Origin: Haplomitrium mnioides
Lineage: Eukaryota > Marchantiophyta > Haplomitriopsida > Calobryales
NCBI GenBank assembly: GCA_049999725.1
Contig: JBNGIS010032697.1
Coordinates: forward strand, 1 to 28,376
Length of the DNA: 28,376 nucleotides
Direction of reading: 5' to 3'
Below, in pieces: positions 8,151-18,201 of the stretch. The notes below the pieces were generated by a model. That model saw nothing but the letters and a program-made list of their open reading frames with translations, searched no databases and was not told the DNA's origin. Every line of letters starts with the position of its first letter. Positions within the stretch are counted from its first letter, which is position 1. A program made the translations under genes and the position numbers.

Positions 8151-9810
8151 GAATGGATTGATTGGTGAGACCTAACTTACATGGTATATATGTGTCTTTA
8201 TAATAGTATTCTAATTGAAAATTCTTATTTTTTAAAGTACGTAAGAATGATTTGAAGAAATTGGTTAAATTTATCGACCACCTTGAACTTTTAAGTGTAA
8301 ATCACTCCAAGTTGGATGTTATTCTCTATAAATGAAATGTGAATCTCTAGTTAATGTTTTCATTTGGTTTGTAAATATTTTCTTATCCAAAATGTAAGTA
8401 TGTTGTTTCCTTTTTTAATGTTTGCTAGAAGAGTTTAAGGTTATTGTATTATAGAAGCATCTACCCAAATTGACTACTTATCTTTTGCTTGTAAAGACTT
8501 TGATATAAAACTGAAAACCTTCGGCACGTTTTGACTCAAATATAGAGCTTTCTAGCCATTTTACTTTAAGATTCCGAATCTAAAAATGAAATCTTTAGTG
8601 TGGGTAGAGTTTGTTGCAAAAAAATAGAACCTTTAGTGCATGTATTCTCGATTGTAGAAGTGTGAACCTTATACGCGCATAGACTTTGATTTGCATATCG
8701 AAACATTGTGAGTGCAAAAACTCTCCTGCGAAACCTAAAACCTAGGTTCTATATAGTCTTTGTTGTGGAGTGTTCAGATGGTGAGCTCAGATTCCCATGC
8801 ATGCATAGACTTTGGGGTGGAGTGGTCAAATGTTGAGCTTGGTTTCATATACGCGCATAGACTTTGTGGTGAAAGTGCAAGCCTTTCACACGTTCTACTT
8901 CTCAAATACAACCCTCAAGCTTCTACTTACAAAGATTACTAGTCAGAACTTAGATTCTACATTGGTCAAAGACTCTTTTGTAGAACTCAAAACCTTTGTT
9001 TGGTACAATCTAGTCAAAAACTTGGAGATGTTTCTTGTTTACACCATTAATTCAATCTTCTTAGCCATTGCTTTTTTGATTCTGAATATGACTCCTCTGT
9101 GTAGATGTTTCTCTGAACTATAAAACATTTTTAAATGCTAAAACCTTTTTTTATGCCCACTTTAACTTTTGCGTCCATGGATTTTCAACTAAAAATGAAA
9201 GCTGCTTTCTTGCTTGAACTTGAAAATATACATTCTAAATCCATACAATGTTTTGTTTTGTTGGTTTCTGTATCTACGATTGCAAACTCATTCCATTGAC
9301 TTCTAGTACGCTTGGGTGTTTTCCTCATGGTTTGTAATTTTTTTTTCCAAAAATAAGTTTCAAAGAGCACCATGTCTATGGGCGCATAGAGTTTGTGCAA
9401 CCAAACATATTTCAAAATAGTTTCTTCAGACATGTATTTCAATTTTTGGGCTTTGAATTGTAATAAATAATAAATGTAAGTTTCTTGTGAAAACTTACCA
9501 TAAATTTATATTTTTCATCGACTTCGAGATTTCCAATATTTTTATAAAAATTTAGAATATTGTTTGCTTTTGCATAATGAAATTGACTCTCTTTCTCTCT
9601 ATCATCCTTGTTAAAATTGCCAAAAATAAAGCTCAAAAACTCACATACTTTTAGTTTTTAAAATAACCTCATTTTCTCTCCTTTTTGAGCTCAAAACCCA
9701 CGTTTTTCCCCATAAAAAAAAGTTCATGTTTTGAGTAGCATATTCCTAGTTCAAAGTAGTAGTTGTTTATTATCTTCTTTTCTTAAGAAATCCCAACCTT
9801 GCCAATTGTA
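8151..9810. other. intergenic stretch without recognisable genes
   Basis: AT-rich sequence. The only ORFs (for example 8760-9123 plus, 9185-9442 minus) are short, have no recognised motif and partly overlap a tandem repeat. I see no transposon coding similarity until a copia integrase tail begins near 9815. The repeated word CGCATAGACTTTG (around 8676 and 8853; CGCATAGAGTTTG near 9384) is discussed under the 52-bp repeat. Confidence 0.5.
8755..8885. repeat. 52-bp tandem repeat, about 2.5 copies
   Basis: Unit 1 is 8755-8806 and unit 2 is 8807-8858, each beginning AG.CTTTG..GTGGAGTG.TCA and ending GCATGCAT or GCGCAT. A third partial unit starts at 8859 (AGACTTTGTGGTGAAAGTG). A related word at 8676-8690 suggests the array was once longer. 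Confidence 0.75.
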
Positions 9811-9814
9811 GACG

Positions 9815-10375
9815 ACCTGCTTGTCACATCCTCTAACAGTCATCAAATACTACTTCTTAACCATTGATTATCTGCTTTGTCTCACAATAAAATAGCTTGT
9901 ACCCCTCGCAGTTCTTCCCAATATCTCAAAAACACACACTTGACGGTTTTTGAATGCAACTTCCCTCTTAGTTTTTTAGGTACTAATGCATGTAGCCAAA
10001 AATTTTGAGATGTGAAGTATCAAGCTTCTTACCTAACCACACTTCATATAGTGTCCTGTTGCTCACAACCTTGGTGGATCGATTTCTAAGGGAAACTATT
10101 GTGTGCACAGCCTTAGCCCATAAAATCTTCTGGATGTACCGCACAAAAAATGCTCCTTGCAATGTCAATGATTGTCCTACACATCCTTCTTGCCACATCG
10201 TTCTACAATGGAGAATCCCTTGCTATGAGTTGTGCTTGATCCCATGCTTTCTTAGATTGATCCATACTCTCTTAAAGAGCTTTCAACTCCTTGGACATAT
10301 ACTCCCTTCCCCATCTTCATGGAGTGTCTTCATCATAGTTTTCTTTGCTCTTTCTGAGCGTTTAAAACTATGAAA
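9815..10375 (-). pseudogene. copia-2 integrase, C-terminal half
   Basis: Minus translation contains, in order, a degraded catalytic stretch with EYMSKELKAL after H-E-D-G-E-G (the D.GGEY region), GIK-H, then LWAKAVHTIVSLRNRSTKVV, NRTLYEVWLGKKLDTSHLKI and FGYMH. After a stop comes KKLRGKLHSKTVKC and GYKLFY. These match copia integrase (FWAEAV.TA.YL.NR, TPYE.W.G.KP...HLR.FG, then KL..K...C.F.GY). Several stops and frameshifts are present. This belongs to a different copia family from copia-1, to judge by its sequence, and it goes with the gag at 10640-11515. Confidence 0.78.
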
Positions 10376-10500
10376 CTTAGAAAAAACAATCACTTTTGGA
10401 CTTCACATATACAAATGATTTTTATTATAAAAAATCAATGAAGAAATAACAATTTTCTTTCTATGATACATTATCCACTAGTCCAAACTCCCACTATCTG

Positions 10501-10642
10501 GACAATCCAATCTAGACACCATGTCTTTCTACCTCAAGGTGTTCAAACCTTGAGCTCAAAATTTCCAAGCCTTTCATGCCACAATTGGCACACTCCATAG
10601 ATCCCTGACAGTTCAATCCAAGACCCATGCCTTTCTACCTCA
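10501..10642. repeat. 36-bp direct repeat pair, 106 bp apart
   Basis: 10501-10536 and 10607-10642 are about 78% identical and both end in CTTTCTACCTCA. The second copy overlaps the end of the copia-2 gag ORF. The pair occupies the place where protease and early integrase should lie, so it may mark a rearranged junction. Confidence 0.55.
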
Positions 10643-11515
10643 CACATACTCTATAACATCATTTGACTCCTTGATAGCAATATTGACATGTTCCTTTGCA
10701 TGTTTTTCCTTGCCACCCTTTGCAAGTGTCTTTCCTTGACCCTTGTTTTTCTTGGGACCGTTTCTTATATAGTGGCCAAGCTTGTGACAATGAAAACAAT
10801 TTCCACTTGATGAGTTACCCCTCTTATAGGACTTCCCACCTTGAAACTTCTTTGCCTCCATACCTCTTGTGAACAATGCAAAACTCTATTCAAGTCCACT
10901 CAGATGCTCTTTCCTCCTGGTTTCTTCAGCCAAGAGCTTGGTACTTTCTTCATCCATAATTATGGTTCTTAGGTTGCTCTCCAATGAGTGCAACAACACA
11001 TCATACAGCTTAGGTAAACTAGCAAGTAAGATTTGCACAAATGTTTTCTCTTTCAGACCTAAGTTTATTGATAACAACTTCTCAACTAGGTTTTGCATCT
11101 TGGCAGTGTGATCTCCTATGCCATCCTCCTCTCCAAACCTTAAAGACAACAATTTTCTCTACAAGTAAGTGGCATCAAATATCTGCCCCCCCACCTTGCT
11201 CAAAAGCCTTTCTAAGGCTATTCCAAACCTCACTTGAAGCATTGAAGTTTTTTACTTGGGTAAATTGCTTCTTTCCCAAGCTAAAGTAGATTAGAATCCG
11301 AGCATGCCTATCTGCTTGGATCAATAGTGCAATTTCTTCCTCAGTGGAACTTGCAACACTAGGCTTAGGAAACTTACCATTCACATACCTCCAGAATCCT
11401 TTCAACTCAAGGATTAGTTGCATCTTGGTTTTCCAGTCCAGAAAGTCAGCTCCTTCAAACCTTTCTATAGAATACAAATTGGAGTTACCAAGGCTTGCAT
11501 TCCCATCTTCAGTTG
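10640..11515 (-). pseudogene. gag: copia-2 gag with degraded zinc knuckle
   Basis: From about 11515 leftward: SNLYSIERFEGADFLDWKTK (the L.G.NY..W start of copia gag), ELKGFWRYVNGK, then ARILIYFSLGKKQFTQVKNF and EVWNSLRKAFE. After a short break follows a UBN2 block with LRFGEEDGIGDHTAKMQNLV, LLASLPKLYDVLL and a final CFHCHKLGHYIRNGPK. The knuckle is C-X2-C-X4-H-X4 with the last Cys replaced by Gly. Gag packages RNA in cytoplasmic particles; this copy has at least one frame break and a broken knuckle. The neighbouring LTR A lies immediately upstream, as expected for a 5' LTR. Confidence 0.82.
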
Positions 11516-11525
11516 GCCTATAACC
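11513..11525 (-). other. decayed tRNA-iMet primer-binding site (copia-2)
   Basis: Minus strand GGTTATAGGCC follows the LTR A end. It resembles GGTATCAGAGCC with a few substitutions or indels and sits exactly between the LTR edge and gag. It supports LTR A as the 5' LTR of the gag-int fragment, but the match is weak on its own. Confidence 0.4.
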
Positions 11526-12422
11526 TATCGGAATTGTCAAAAATGAGTTCATGATAATACAACAGCAAAAATCTACAATAGGTAAGAATCACAAGAAATA
11601 GGGAAGTAAAAATGCCAACTCCATGCTTGAAGTTGTGCAACAACAAATTCACAAGGGTAGAATCGTCGTGTTCTCTTCTCAGTGATAGTAGAATTACAAA
11701 GGCAGAATTGTGATGCTCTTTTCTACTCGATAGCTGGCTTGCAACTCTCTTCCTAAACCGAAAAAGCAACTTGATTGTCATTTCCTTCATATGGCCTAAA
11801 ACAAAGCAGTTTCGCGACCTTTCCTTCTACAACATAAAAAACGCAAGACAATCGCAACCTCCTTCGAGACACCAAAATGAAATTCTCCTTATGAGGTGAG
11901 ACACAAGTGAAATGTGTTTGCAAATGGGGATGCCATGAGCATCACTCATGTTGATTTATATACTCCTTACAATACCAGCAATGGGATAGATTTTTGTGGG
12001 TGCCTAGTTCTAAAATCTATGGGTGTTAATAAGTCACACGATGGAATCCAACAAGTGAAGGAGACCATTGCTTGCATATGGACAATGGCATCTCTACCAG
12101 CTGCATGTTCAAATCTACTTGCATTGTTGTGATTTCTCTTTGTATGAGCGCATGCATACGTGCATGCACTTCATGCTATCTCATGCAAGGAACAAAAGGA
12201 TTTAATGAGCCTAAAGAGCTACCTAGTACTGACAAGTGTCACCACCAGGTGCCTCCAAATGGTACTATACCCGTATCTGTCTCTAAACTAATTTTAAGCT
12301 AAACTAATTTAGCAAAAAAAACACCAAGGGAAAAATTCTTTCTAATAATCCTAGTAAGATCAATTTTCCTTGGAACATCTCCAAGCATCGATAAAAGGTG
12401 GGCTACATTTGAATTCCCAACA
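11526..12422 (-). repeat. LTR A of copia-2 family (about 897 bp)
   Basis: It is homologous along its length to 14605-15518. Shared blocks include GATAATACAA.AGCAAAAATC, GAGACACAAGTGAA, TTACAATACCA.CAA and CTCTAAACTA.TT. On the plus strand it starts TATCGGA (decayed from TGTTGGA) and ends TCCCAACA. A minus-strand TATA box is conserved with LTR B, so both LTRs point left. Divergence from LTR B is large; I cannot compute it. Confidence 0.75.
11954..11962 (-). promoter_or_regulatory. TATA box of LTR A
   Basis: Minus-strand TATATAAAT at the same place as in LTR B (15046-15054). It is conserved although the flanks have diverged, which supports leftward transcription. Confidence 0.5.
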
Positions 12423-13740
12423 CCAACTTCTCTTGGCATCACTGTGTCAGCATGAGCCAACCTTTTGCCATACGATGCTTGTAAGTAGAGAGCCAACCTC
12501 TTTAAGCATCACTTTGTCAGCATGAGCCAAGAATAGGTCCAACCTCCTGGTATACAGTGTTAGTGAGTACAAAGCCAACCTCTCCAGGCATCATTGTGTC
12601 AACATGAGCCAACCTTCTAATATACAATGTTTGTGTTAGTGTTAGTGTTAGTGTTAGTAAGCATAGAGCCAACTTCTCTAGGCTCAATATAAGCATGAAC
12701 AAACCTTCTTGTATACATTGCTAGTGAGTACAGAGCCAACCCTCCAAGCATCACTTTGTCAGCATGAACTAACAATAGAGCCAACCTCTTGGTATATAGT
12801 GTTAGGGAGTACATAGCCAACCTTTTCAAGCATCATTGTGTCAGCATGAGCCATCCTTTAGATATAGAGGTTTAGTGTTGGTAAGTACAGAGCCAACCTC
12901 TCCAAGCATGACTGTATCAGCATGAACCAAGCTTATGGTACAACAATGATAATAAGTACAGAGCCAACCTCTCCAAGCATCACTTTGTCAGCATGAGCTA
13001 AGAATAGAGCCAACCTCTTGGTATACAATGATAGTAAGCACATAACCAACCTCTCTAGGTATCACTACTTTAGCATGAGCCAACCCTCTGATACACAGTA
13101 TTGGTATTCGTAAGCACATAGCCAACCTCTCCAAGCATCACTATGTTAGCATGAACCAACCTTCTAGCATACAATTCTAGTAAGTATAGAGCCAACCCTC
13201 CAAGCATCACTTTGTCAACATGAGCCAAGTACAGAGCCAACCTCTTGGTATACAATGTTAGTAAGTACAAAGCCAACCTCTCCAAGCATCACTGTATCAG
13301 CATGAACTAGCCTTTTAATGTACATTGTTTGTGTTAATAGGTATAGAACCAACCTTGTTAGGCATTAGTGTGAGCATAAACAAACCTTCTGGTATACAAT
13401 GCTAGTAAATACAGGGCCAACCTTCCAAGCATCACTTTTTCAGCATGAGCCAACAACATAGCCAACCATGTGGTATAAAATGTTAGAGAGTACATAACCA
13501 ACCTCTCCAAGCATCATTATGTCAACATGAGCCAACCTTTTGATATACAATATTAGTGTTGGTAGGCACAAAGCCAACCTCTCGAGGCATCACTATGTCA
13601 GCATGAACCAACCTTTTGGTATACAGTGCTAGTAAGTACAAAGCCAACTCTTCAAGCATTACTTTATCAGCATGAGCCAAGTACAAAGCTAGCCTTTTGG
13701 TATGTAGTGTTATTGAATACATAACCAACAACTTATAGTG
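12423..13740. repeat. tandem array with 228-bp higher-order period
   Basis: About 17 subunits of 68-85 bp with consensus GAGCCAACCTCTCCAAGCAT then CACT.TGTCAGCATGAGCCAA and a tail GGTATACA.TG.TAGTAAGTACA. Every third subunit is longer because it carries an internal second copy of GAGCCAACCTCTTGG. These long subunits start at 12490, 12733, 12961, 13189, 13414 and 13641, steps of 243, 228, 228, 225 and 227 bp. The 243-bp step includes a small (GTTAGT)n expansion near 12635. The array begins directly at the LTR A edge. Minus ORFs inside it (for example 13070-13285, 13522-13803) are repeats of one frame because the period is divisible by three; I do not call them genes. Confidence 0.85.
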
Positions 13741-14604
13741 TTGGTTAGTAGAGAACCAACTTTCACATTCTAGTAGATAGGTTAGTAAGTACAGAACCAA
13801 CAAACCTAACCTCTACCTTCTGGTAGATATAGTAAGTACAAAACCAACAACTTGTGTATAGTGCCTGCAACTATATGATCAATAATGTACAACCGTTTAA
13901 TATACATAGTTAGTTAATGCAAAACCTACAACTTTTTTTGGTAAAAAATGTTAGTAAGTACGTATACAAAGCCAACAAAGCATAGAACTAACAACCTAAG
14001 TACAAAACCAACAACCCTCTGGTGCAGCAAAGAACTAACAGCCTTCCTGTGTAGTGCTAGTAACTACAGAACAAAATTACTTACAAAAATTGTTGTCACT
14101 ACAATAGCATGACCCTGCCTTAGAAGTATACTCTATTCTTTAGTAGACAACCAAATCTGTTTTAGTTGAGTAAGCACCATTCATCAACACGACCCTACCT
14201 TCTGGAATACTCTATTCCTTAGTAGAGAGTGTTGAAATGTTGAGTAAGCATCATTCATCATTATAACCCCACCTTCTAATATGCCCTATTATTTAGTAGA
14301 GAACAAAGAATTTTCAACTAGCATCACTCAAAAACATAGCTAAAAAACATGAACCTTGCTTTCTAATATATGCTATTACTTGGTAGAACCAAAAATGTTT
14401 GAACAAGTATCATCCATCAACATGAATTTACCTTCTAGTATACCCTTTTCTTGACTAGCAAACCAAACATCTTTGAATAAGCATCATTCATCAACAAGAC
14501 CTTCTACTCTATTCTTTAGTAGAAAACCAAAAACTTTTTGGTAAGCATCATTCAACAACCCAACCCTACTTTCTAGTTTACTCTATTCTTTAGTAGAGAA
14601 ATTA
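13741..14604. repeat. second, more diverged tandem block (about 75-bp units)
   Basis: After a degenerate transition (13741-14090) with ACCAAC and GTAAGTACA words, seven units repeat the words ACC.TACCTTCTAGTATAC, CTCTATTCTTTAGTAGAGAA and AAGCATCATTCATCAACA. The CTCTATTCTTTAGTAGA word lies near 14131, 14210, 14284, 14371, 14445, 14507 and 14581. These share words with the first block and are probably an older part of the same array. The last unit ends directly at LTR B. Confidence 0.7.
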
Positions 14605-15518
14605 TGTTGGAGTTATCAAAAACTAATTGGTGATAATACAATAGCAAAAATCTACAATAATTGAGAATCGTAGGAAAAGGAAAAACTACAAAAGGTCAAC
14701 TCCTTTGATGTCCAAGAAATATGCATACAACTACAGAATTGTGACCTCTTTTTTGACACCAAAAACGTAAGATAGACCAGAAATCGCACCCTCTTTCTGG
14801 ACACTAAAAACATAAAATAGATCAGAAATTGCAACCTCCTTTTGGACATTAAAAATGTAGCATATTTGTGAGTCTCCTTACTATAGCAAAAAAAAAATCT
14901 TCTCTTTAAGTCATGATTATGCTTATGATCCAGAAAAACAGCCTCGCTTCAAGCGGTTCTCTATAGGATGCAAAAATAAGATATAAGATGAGACACAAGT
15001 GAATGTGTTTTGAAAATGAGGTTACAATGAGCATAACCTCTGTCAATTTATATAACCTTTACAATACCAACAATAGGCTGGATTTATGTGAGCTTGAATG
15101 AGTCATATGATGGATTTTAGTAGGTGAAGAAGACCATCACTCGCATATAGACAAGAGCAACTCCACCAACTACATATTCACGCTTGCCTACATCGATGTG
15201 ACTTTGCTTTGTATGTTCATGCATACAACTTTGTGGGCATGGTTGTCTCTGCCTTTTGATACCAAGGATCCGTTTTTCTATGAAGCTTTTTGGTGTTGTT
15301 ATATAGCAACTCCAGATGTCTCCATGTGGCACACCTTAAAGGTGCCATGTGACCACCTTCTAAAGTGCCTCTAAACTAGTTAGAATCCTAAACTAGCCAA
15401 TCAAAACACTTAGATGGACACTTTTCACAAAGAAAGTATGTTGCATAAATTATTCAATAGGATTAGACAATTCCTTTGATCCACCAACAACAAAATTGTG
15501 AGTTGCCATTTTCCAACA
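14605..15518 (-). repeat. LTR B of copia-2 family (914 bp)
   Basis: On the plus strand it starts TGTTGGA and ends TCCAACA, a perfect 7-bp inverted terminal repeat. It is homologous to LTR A and has a minus TATATAAAT at 15046-15054. The 5-bp flanks (AATTA left, CTCTC right) do not match, so it is not a simple solo LTR with an intact target duplication. No primer-binding site is visible on its left side, where a minus-strand element should have one. Confidence 0.8.
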
Positions 15519-15829
15519 CTCTCACTCAGCAAACCATTTCGACACCAAGCATCCCTAAGCAAGCTTTCATGCTTATTACTTGTTAGTGCCTTGGTGTTTG
15601 AGTGATAGGGTGGATTTTACCCCAATGATATGTAACCTTTATTGTCTTCACAAATGGAGGTGAGTTCATCCAACCTAAAAACCCAAGCCTCCTTCTATTA
15701 GTAAAGCATACCATGATGTAGAATTTTCATCATCTTTGCTTCTATATATCTGATCAATGAACTGTTTGTTGAATAGAGTGGGTTTCAGACATTCATTGGT
15801 ACTATTGTCATACGCATACATATTAATAA
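15519..15829. other. spacer without recognised genes
   Basis: AT-rich DNA between LTR B and the hairpin repeat at 15830. I see no coding similarity on either strand. Confidence 0.4.
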
Positions 15830-15869
15830 TTGAGTCTCATGCACACACAATGCATGAGACTCCACAATG
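15830..15869. repeat. hairpin-forming direct repeat, copy 1
   Basis: GAGTCTCATGCA (15832-15843) and TGCATGAGACTC (15851-15862) are perfect 12-bp inverted arms around a 7-bp loop, followed by CACAATG. The same 40-bp text recurs at 16225-16264 with four differences. Confidence 0.85.
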
Positions 15870-16261
15870 TTTTTCTCGAGCGATACCTTCTCAAAAAATT
15901 CAAATGTTGATCTTTTCGATATCAAAACCAGCCCTCCTTTGCTTAGTATATTACAAGGAATCTATGCTTCTCCAAGAACTGCAATACTTCAGCTCTCCTC
16001 TTGGTTCATACATGTATGTGTGATATCAAAAGATAACCTTTCAATGAGAATACATAGCCATATATATTTAAGCACAAAAAGACAAAAAACTCAAAATACC
16101 CAAAAATAGAAATCTACATGGAATGGTGTCATAGTTGTCGTGTGCATACACATCACTTACACAACTACATTGTCCACACACATTCCATGACATCTATAAA
16201 TATACAATAGAGAATAACAAACTTTTGAGTCTCATGCGCATACAATGCATTAGACTCCACA
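15868..16261 (-). repeat. probable 3' LTR of gypsy-2 (394 bp)
   Basis: On the minus strand it begins TGTGGAGTC directly after a short purine run (CTAGGGGGCCA) that could be the polypurine tract. It ends GAGAAAAACA, so the termini are TGT...ACA. It lies downstream of the gypsy-2 integrase. AT-rich TATA-like text is present (minus AAATATATATGG near 16058). It has no partner LTR in the window, so the call rests on position and termini. Confidence 0.5.
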
Positions 16262-16264
16262 ATG
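16225..16264. repeat. hairpin-forming direct repeat, copy 2
   Basis: Second copy of the 40-bp hairpin text, with arms now imperfect (GAGTCTCATGCG / TGCATTAGACTC). It spans the proposed start of the gypsy-2 3' LTR on the minus strand. Confidence 0.8.
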
Positions 16265-16410
16265 GCCCCCTAGCTGGTGGTTTAGTCGTCTAACACTAGC
16301 TAGCCATCTATCTCCTAGAAAATCAATATACATCTATTGATGCAAATAATGAGAGGTCAGGTGCAATGGAGCCCCATCGTTTACCTCTTATAAAATAATC
16401 TATACCAACC

Positions 16411-16656
16411 CTAGAACTTAATGGAAGCTAGTTGTTCTATAAACAGTGAAAACCATGATTTGTCAAGAATAATAGCCAGTGGAGGCGTCAAACATGACAT
16501 ATGCCATCCTCTAGAACATTTTTCATAGATCAACATAGTGGCTGCTTCGGTAGAAGAACCACATAACATACATTTCAAACTTGCAGAAACCCACACCACA
16601 TTGGGGTTCATATTGCCATCATTGTTCGAAAGGTGACAAGGTGCACAATTGTGCAC
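16411..16656 (-). pseudogene. PHD-finger end of gypsy-2 integrase
   Basis: An 81-codon open stretch: HNCAPCHLSNNDG, a linker, then C-X2-C, a gap of 14 residues with Y-E-K-C where C-X2-C is expected, G-W-H-M-S-C-L and TPPL...W. This is the C4HC3 layout of a PHD finger, with the third Cys changed to Tyr and the last C-X2-C pair after W lost. PHD fingers read histone H3 tails, so in the intact ancestor it could have guided integration to chromatin marks, much as chromodomains do in chromoviruses. That function is inference. Confidence 0.72.
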
Positions 16657-18200
16657 GTGGTCCTTCTAAGCCATGCCATCATGTCCCTCCAGCTGCAAAA
16701 CTCTCAAAGGCAAAATTTGGCACCCAATAGTGACATCAAGTGTTGTGGATGTTGTCTACTACAAATACACATAATCACCAAGATGAAACCTCTGAATCCA
16801 AGTGCGTTATCCACCTCTAAATATGATAGCATATTATATCACAATGCTGAGCAATAGCAAGGTTGTCAAATGCCATGGGCATAGCTCTCTCAAACACCCA
16901 GGCTCGCTTGGAACATACTTGCATCCAAACATTTGGATCATCTAGATCCACCACCATAGTGGCATCACGTCAAATAGAAGAGGGTAAGTCAGGTTCCCTC
17001 CCATACAATAGAAAATAAGGTGAAAGAGATGTCAATAATGTCTGCTTAATGAACTTGTGACCCATAGCTAGCAACTATAATTGGAGATCTCAATCTCCAT
17101 GGTGACCAACTTGCAAGTTATACCTACGCAATGCTCATTTTACCATTTGAACCACTCGCTCAGCCAATCCATATGCCTCAAGATGATCTCTAGATGTAGT
17201 ACAATAATGAATAAGAGCTTGCCCACACAAAACTTCAAACTCACCTCGAAATTCCATACCCTGATTCGTCAACACTTTAGCAAGTGCTTCAAAATGATTG
17301 AGAACTCGATCTAGGAAAGTGAGAGCAACTCCTCTGTTGGTCTTGTCTCGCAATGATACTAGCTCAGTCCACTTGGAAAAATGCTTCACCATCACCAACA
17401 CATACCCATTGTGCTGTTGGGTCAAAAGCAAGGGGATTTGCAAAATCCAAACTCCAACAATATCCCAAACTCATTATAAGTAGTGGCTGCAACAAAGGAG
17501 TGGGAGCATTAAATGATGCTTAAACTCTATCACACACCACACACTTGGCAATCCACTATTGCACATCGATATTCAAGCCTTGCCATAAGTAGTTTGTTTA
17601 TAATAAACTGTATGTGCGCTTCACTCCAAAATGTCCCAACTCTTTGTGAGCATGGTGCACTAGTGCAAGACACTACATTGGCTTAGGCACAACACGTACC
17701 TTCTCATTAGCCCATACTCGCAAAAATATGAGCCCTTTCTCACTTGAATCTCTAGGCTCGCTGTTGGACTCTATCTCTCTCATTGGCATCAAGTTGTCCA
17801 CTCAAAACACCTGTGCATAAATACTCCAACACATACCTATCATTGTGAATATCTTGATCCAAAGTTAGAAATCTCAACTTTGTCTCTTGTTGAGGTCTCA
17901 ACAACAACTTCATCAGTAGAGTTAGCCACCAATCCACTCCACGCTGGTATCCAAGAAAGAAAGGCATATGCATGCCAACCTAGCACCATTTGTTTATTGG
18001 AATCCTTATGCCAATGTACACCAGCCTTATTATATTGGCTTGTAAATGGGTTGCGACTCAATCCATCTGCATCCAAGTTGGTCGTTTAGGCTTATGAACC
18101 ACATGAAAGTTGTACTCCTATAACAACAATGATCACTTGGCAAACTTGCATGTGAGTTCCATCAACCATTTGAGGGATTGGTTGCAATAGTACAAGCATG
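16411..18200 (-). pseudogene. pol: gypsy-2 pol: RNase H tail, integrase, C-terminal PHD finger
   Basis: Minus strand from about 18190: RNase H end with SLKWLMELT and VVHKPKRPT, DADGLSRNP, a spacer, NERDRVQQRA, then the integrase zinc module HHAHKELGHFGVKRTYSLL and C..CDRV. The rve core follows (17135-17443) with YVLVMVKHFSKWTELVSL, KVLTNQGMEFRGEFEVL and TTSRDHLEAYGLAERVVQMV. The second Asp of the triad reads N (TNQG instead of TDQG) while the Glu (LAER) is kept. Next come SPYFLLYGREPDLPSSI, DLDDPNVWMQVC, FHLGDYVYL, NCAPCHL, and finally a PHD-like CMLCGSSTEAATMLIYEKC, RGWHMSCLTPPL. Frameshifts and stops are frequent. The 5' half (gag, protease, RT) is missing; the plus-strand gypsy-3 LTR starts at its upstream edge. 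Confidence 0.85.
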
Positions 18201-18201
18201 A

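Noticed and set aside
8760-9123. Plus ORFs of 60 and 103 codons
   Set aside because: They overlap the 52-bp tandem repeat, have no start context or domain of note, and no homology that I recognise.
12517-13803. Minus-strand ORFs of 60-93 codons with repeated LALYLL and KRLVHAD words
   Set aside because: They are copies of one open frame created by the 228-bp period, all lack recognisable domains and each ends at the same repeated stop.
15757-16109. Two overlapping plus ORFs of 88 and 80 codons
   Set aside because: They run across the hairpin repeat and LTR-like segment; no protein motif.
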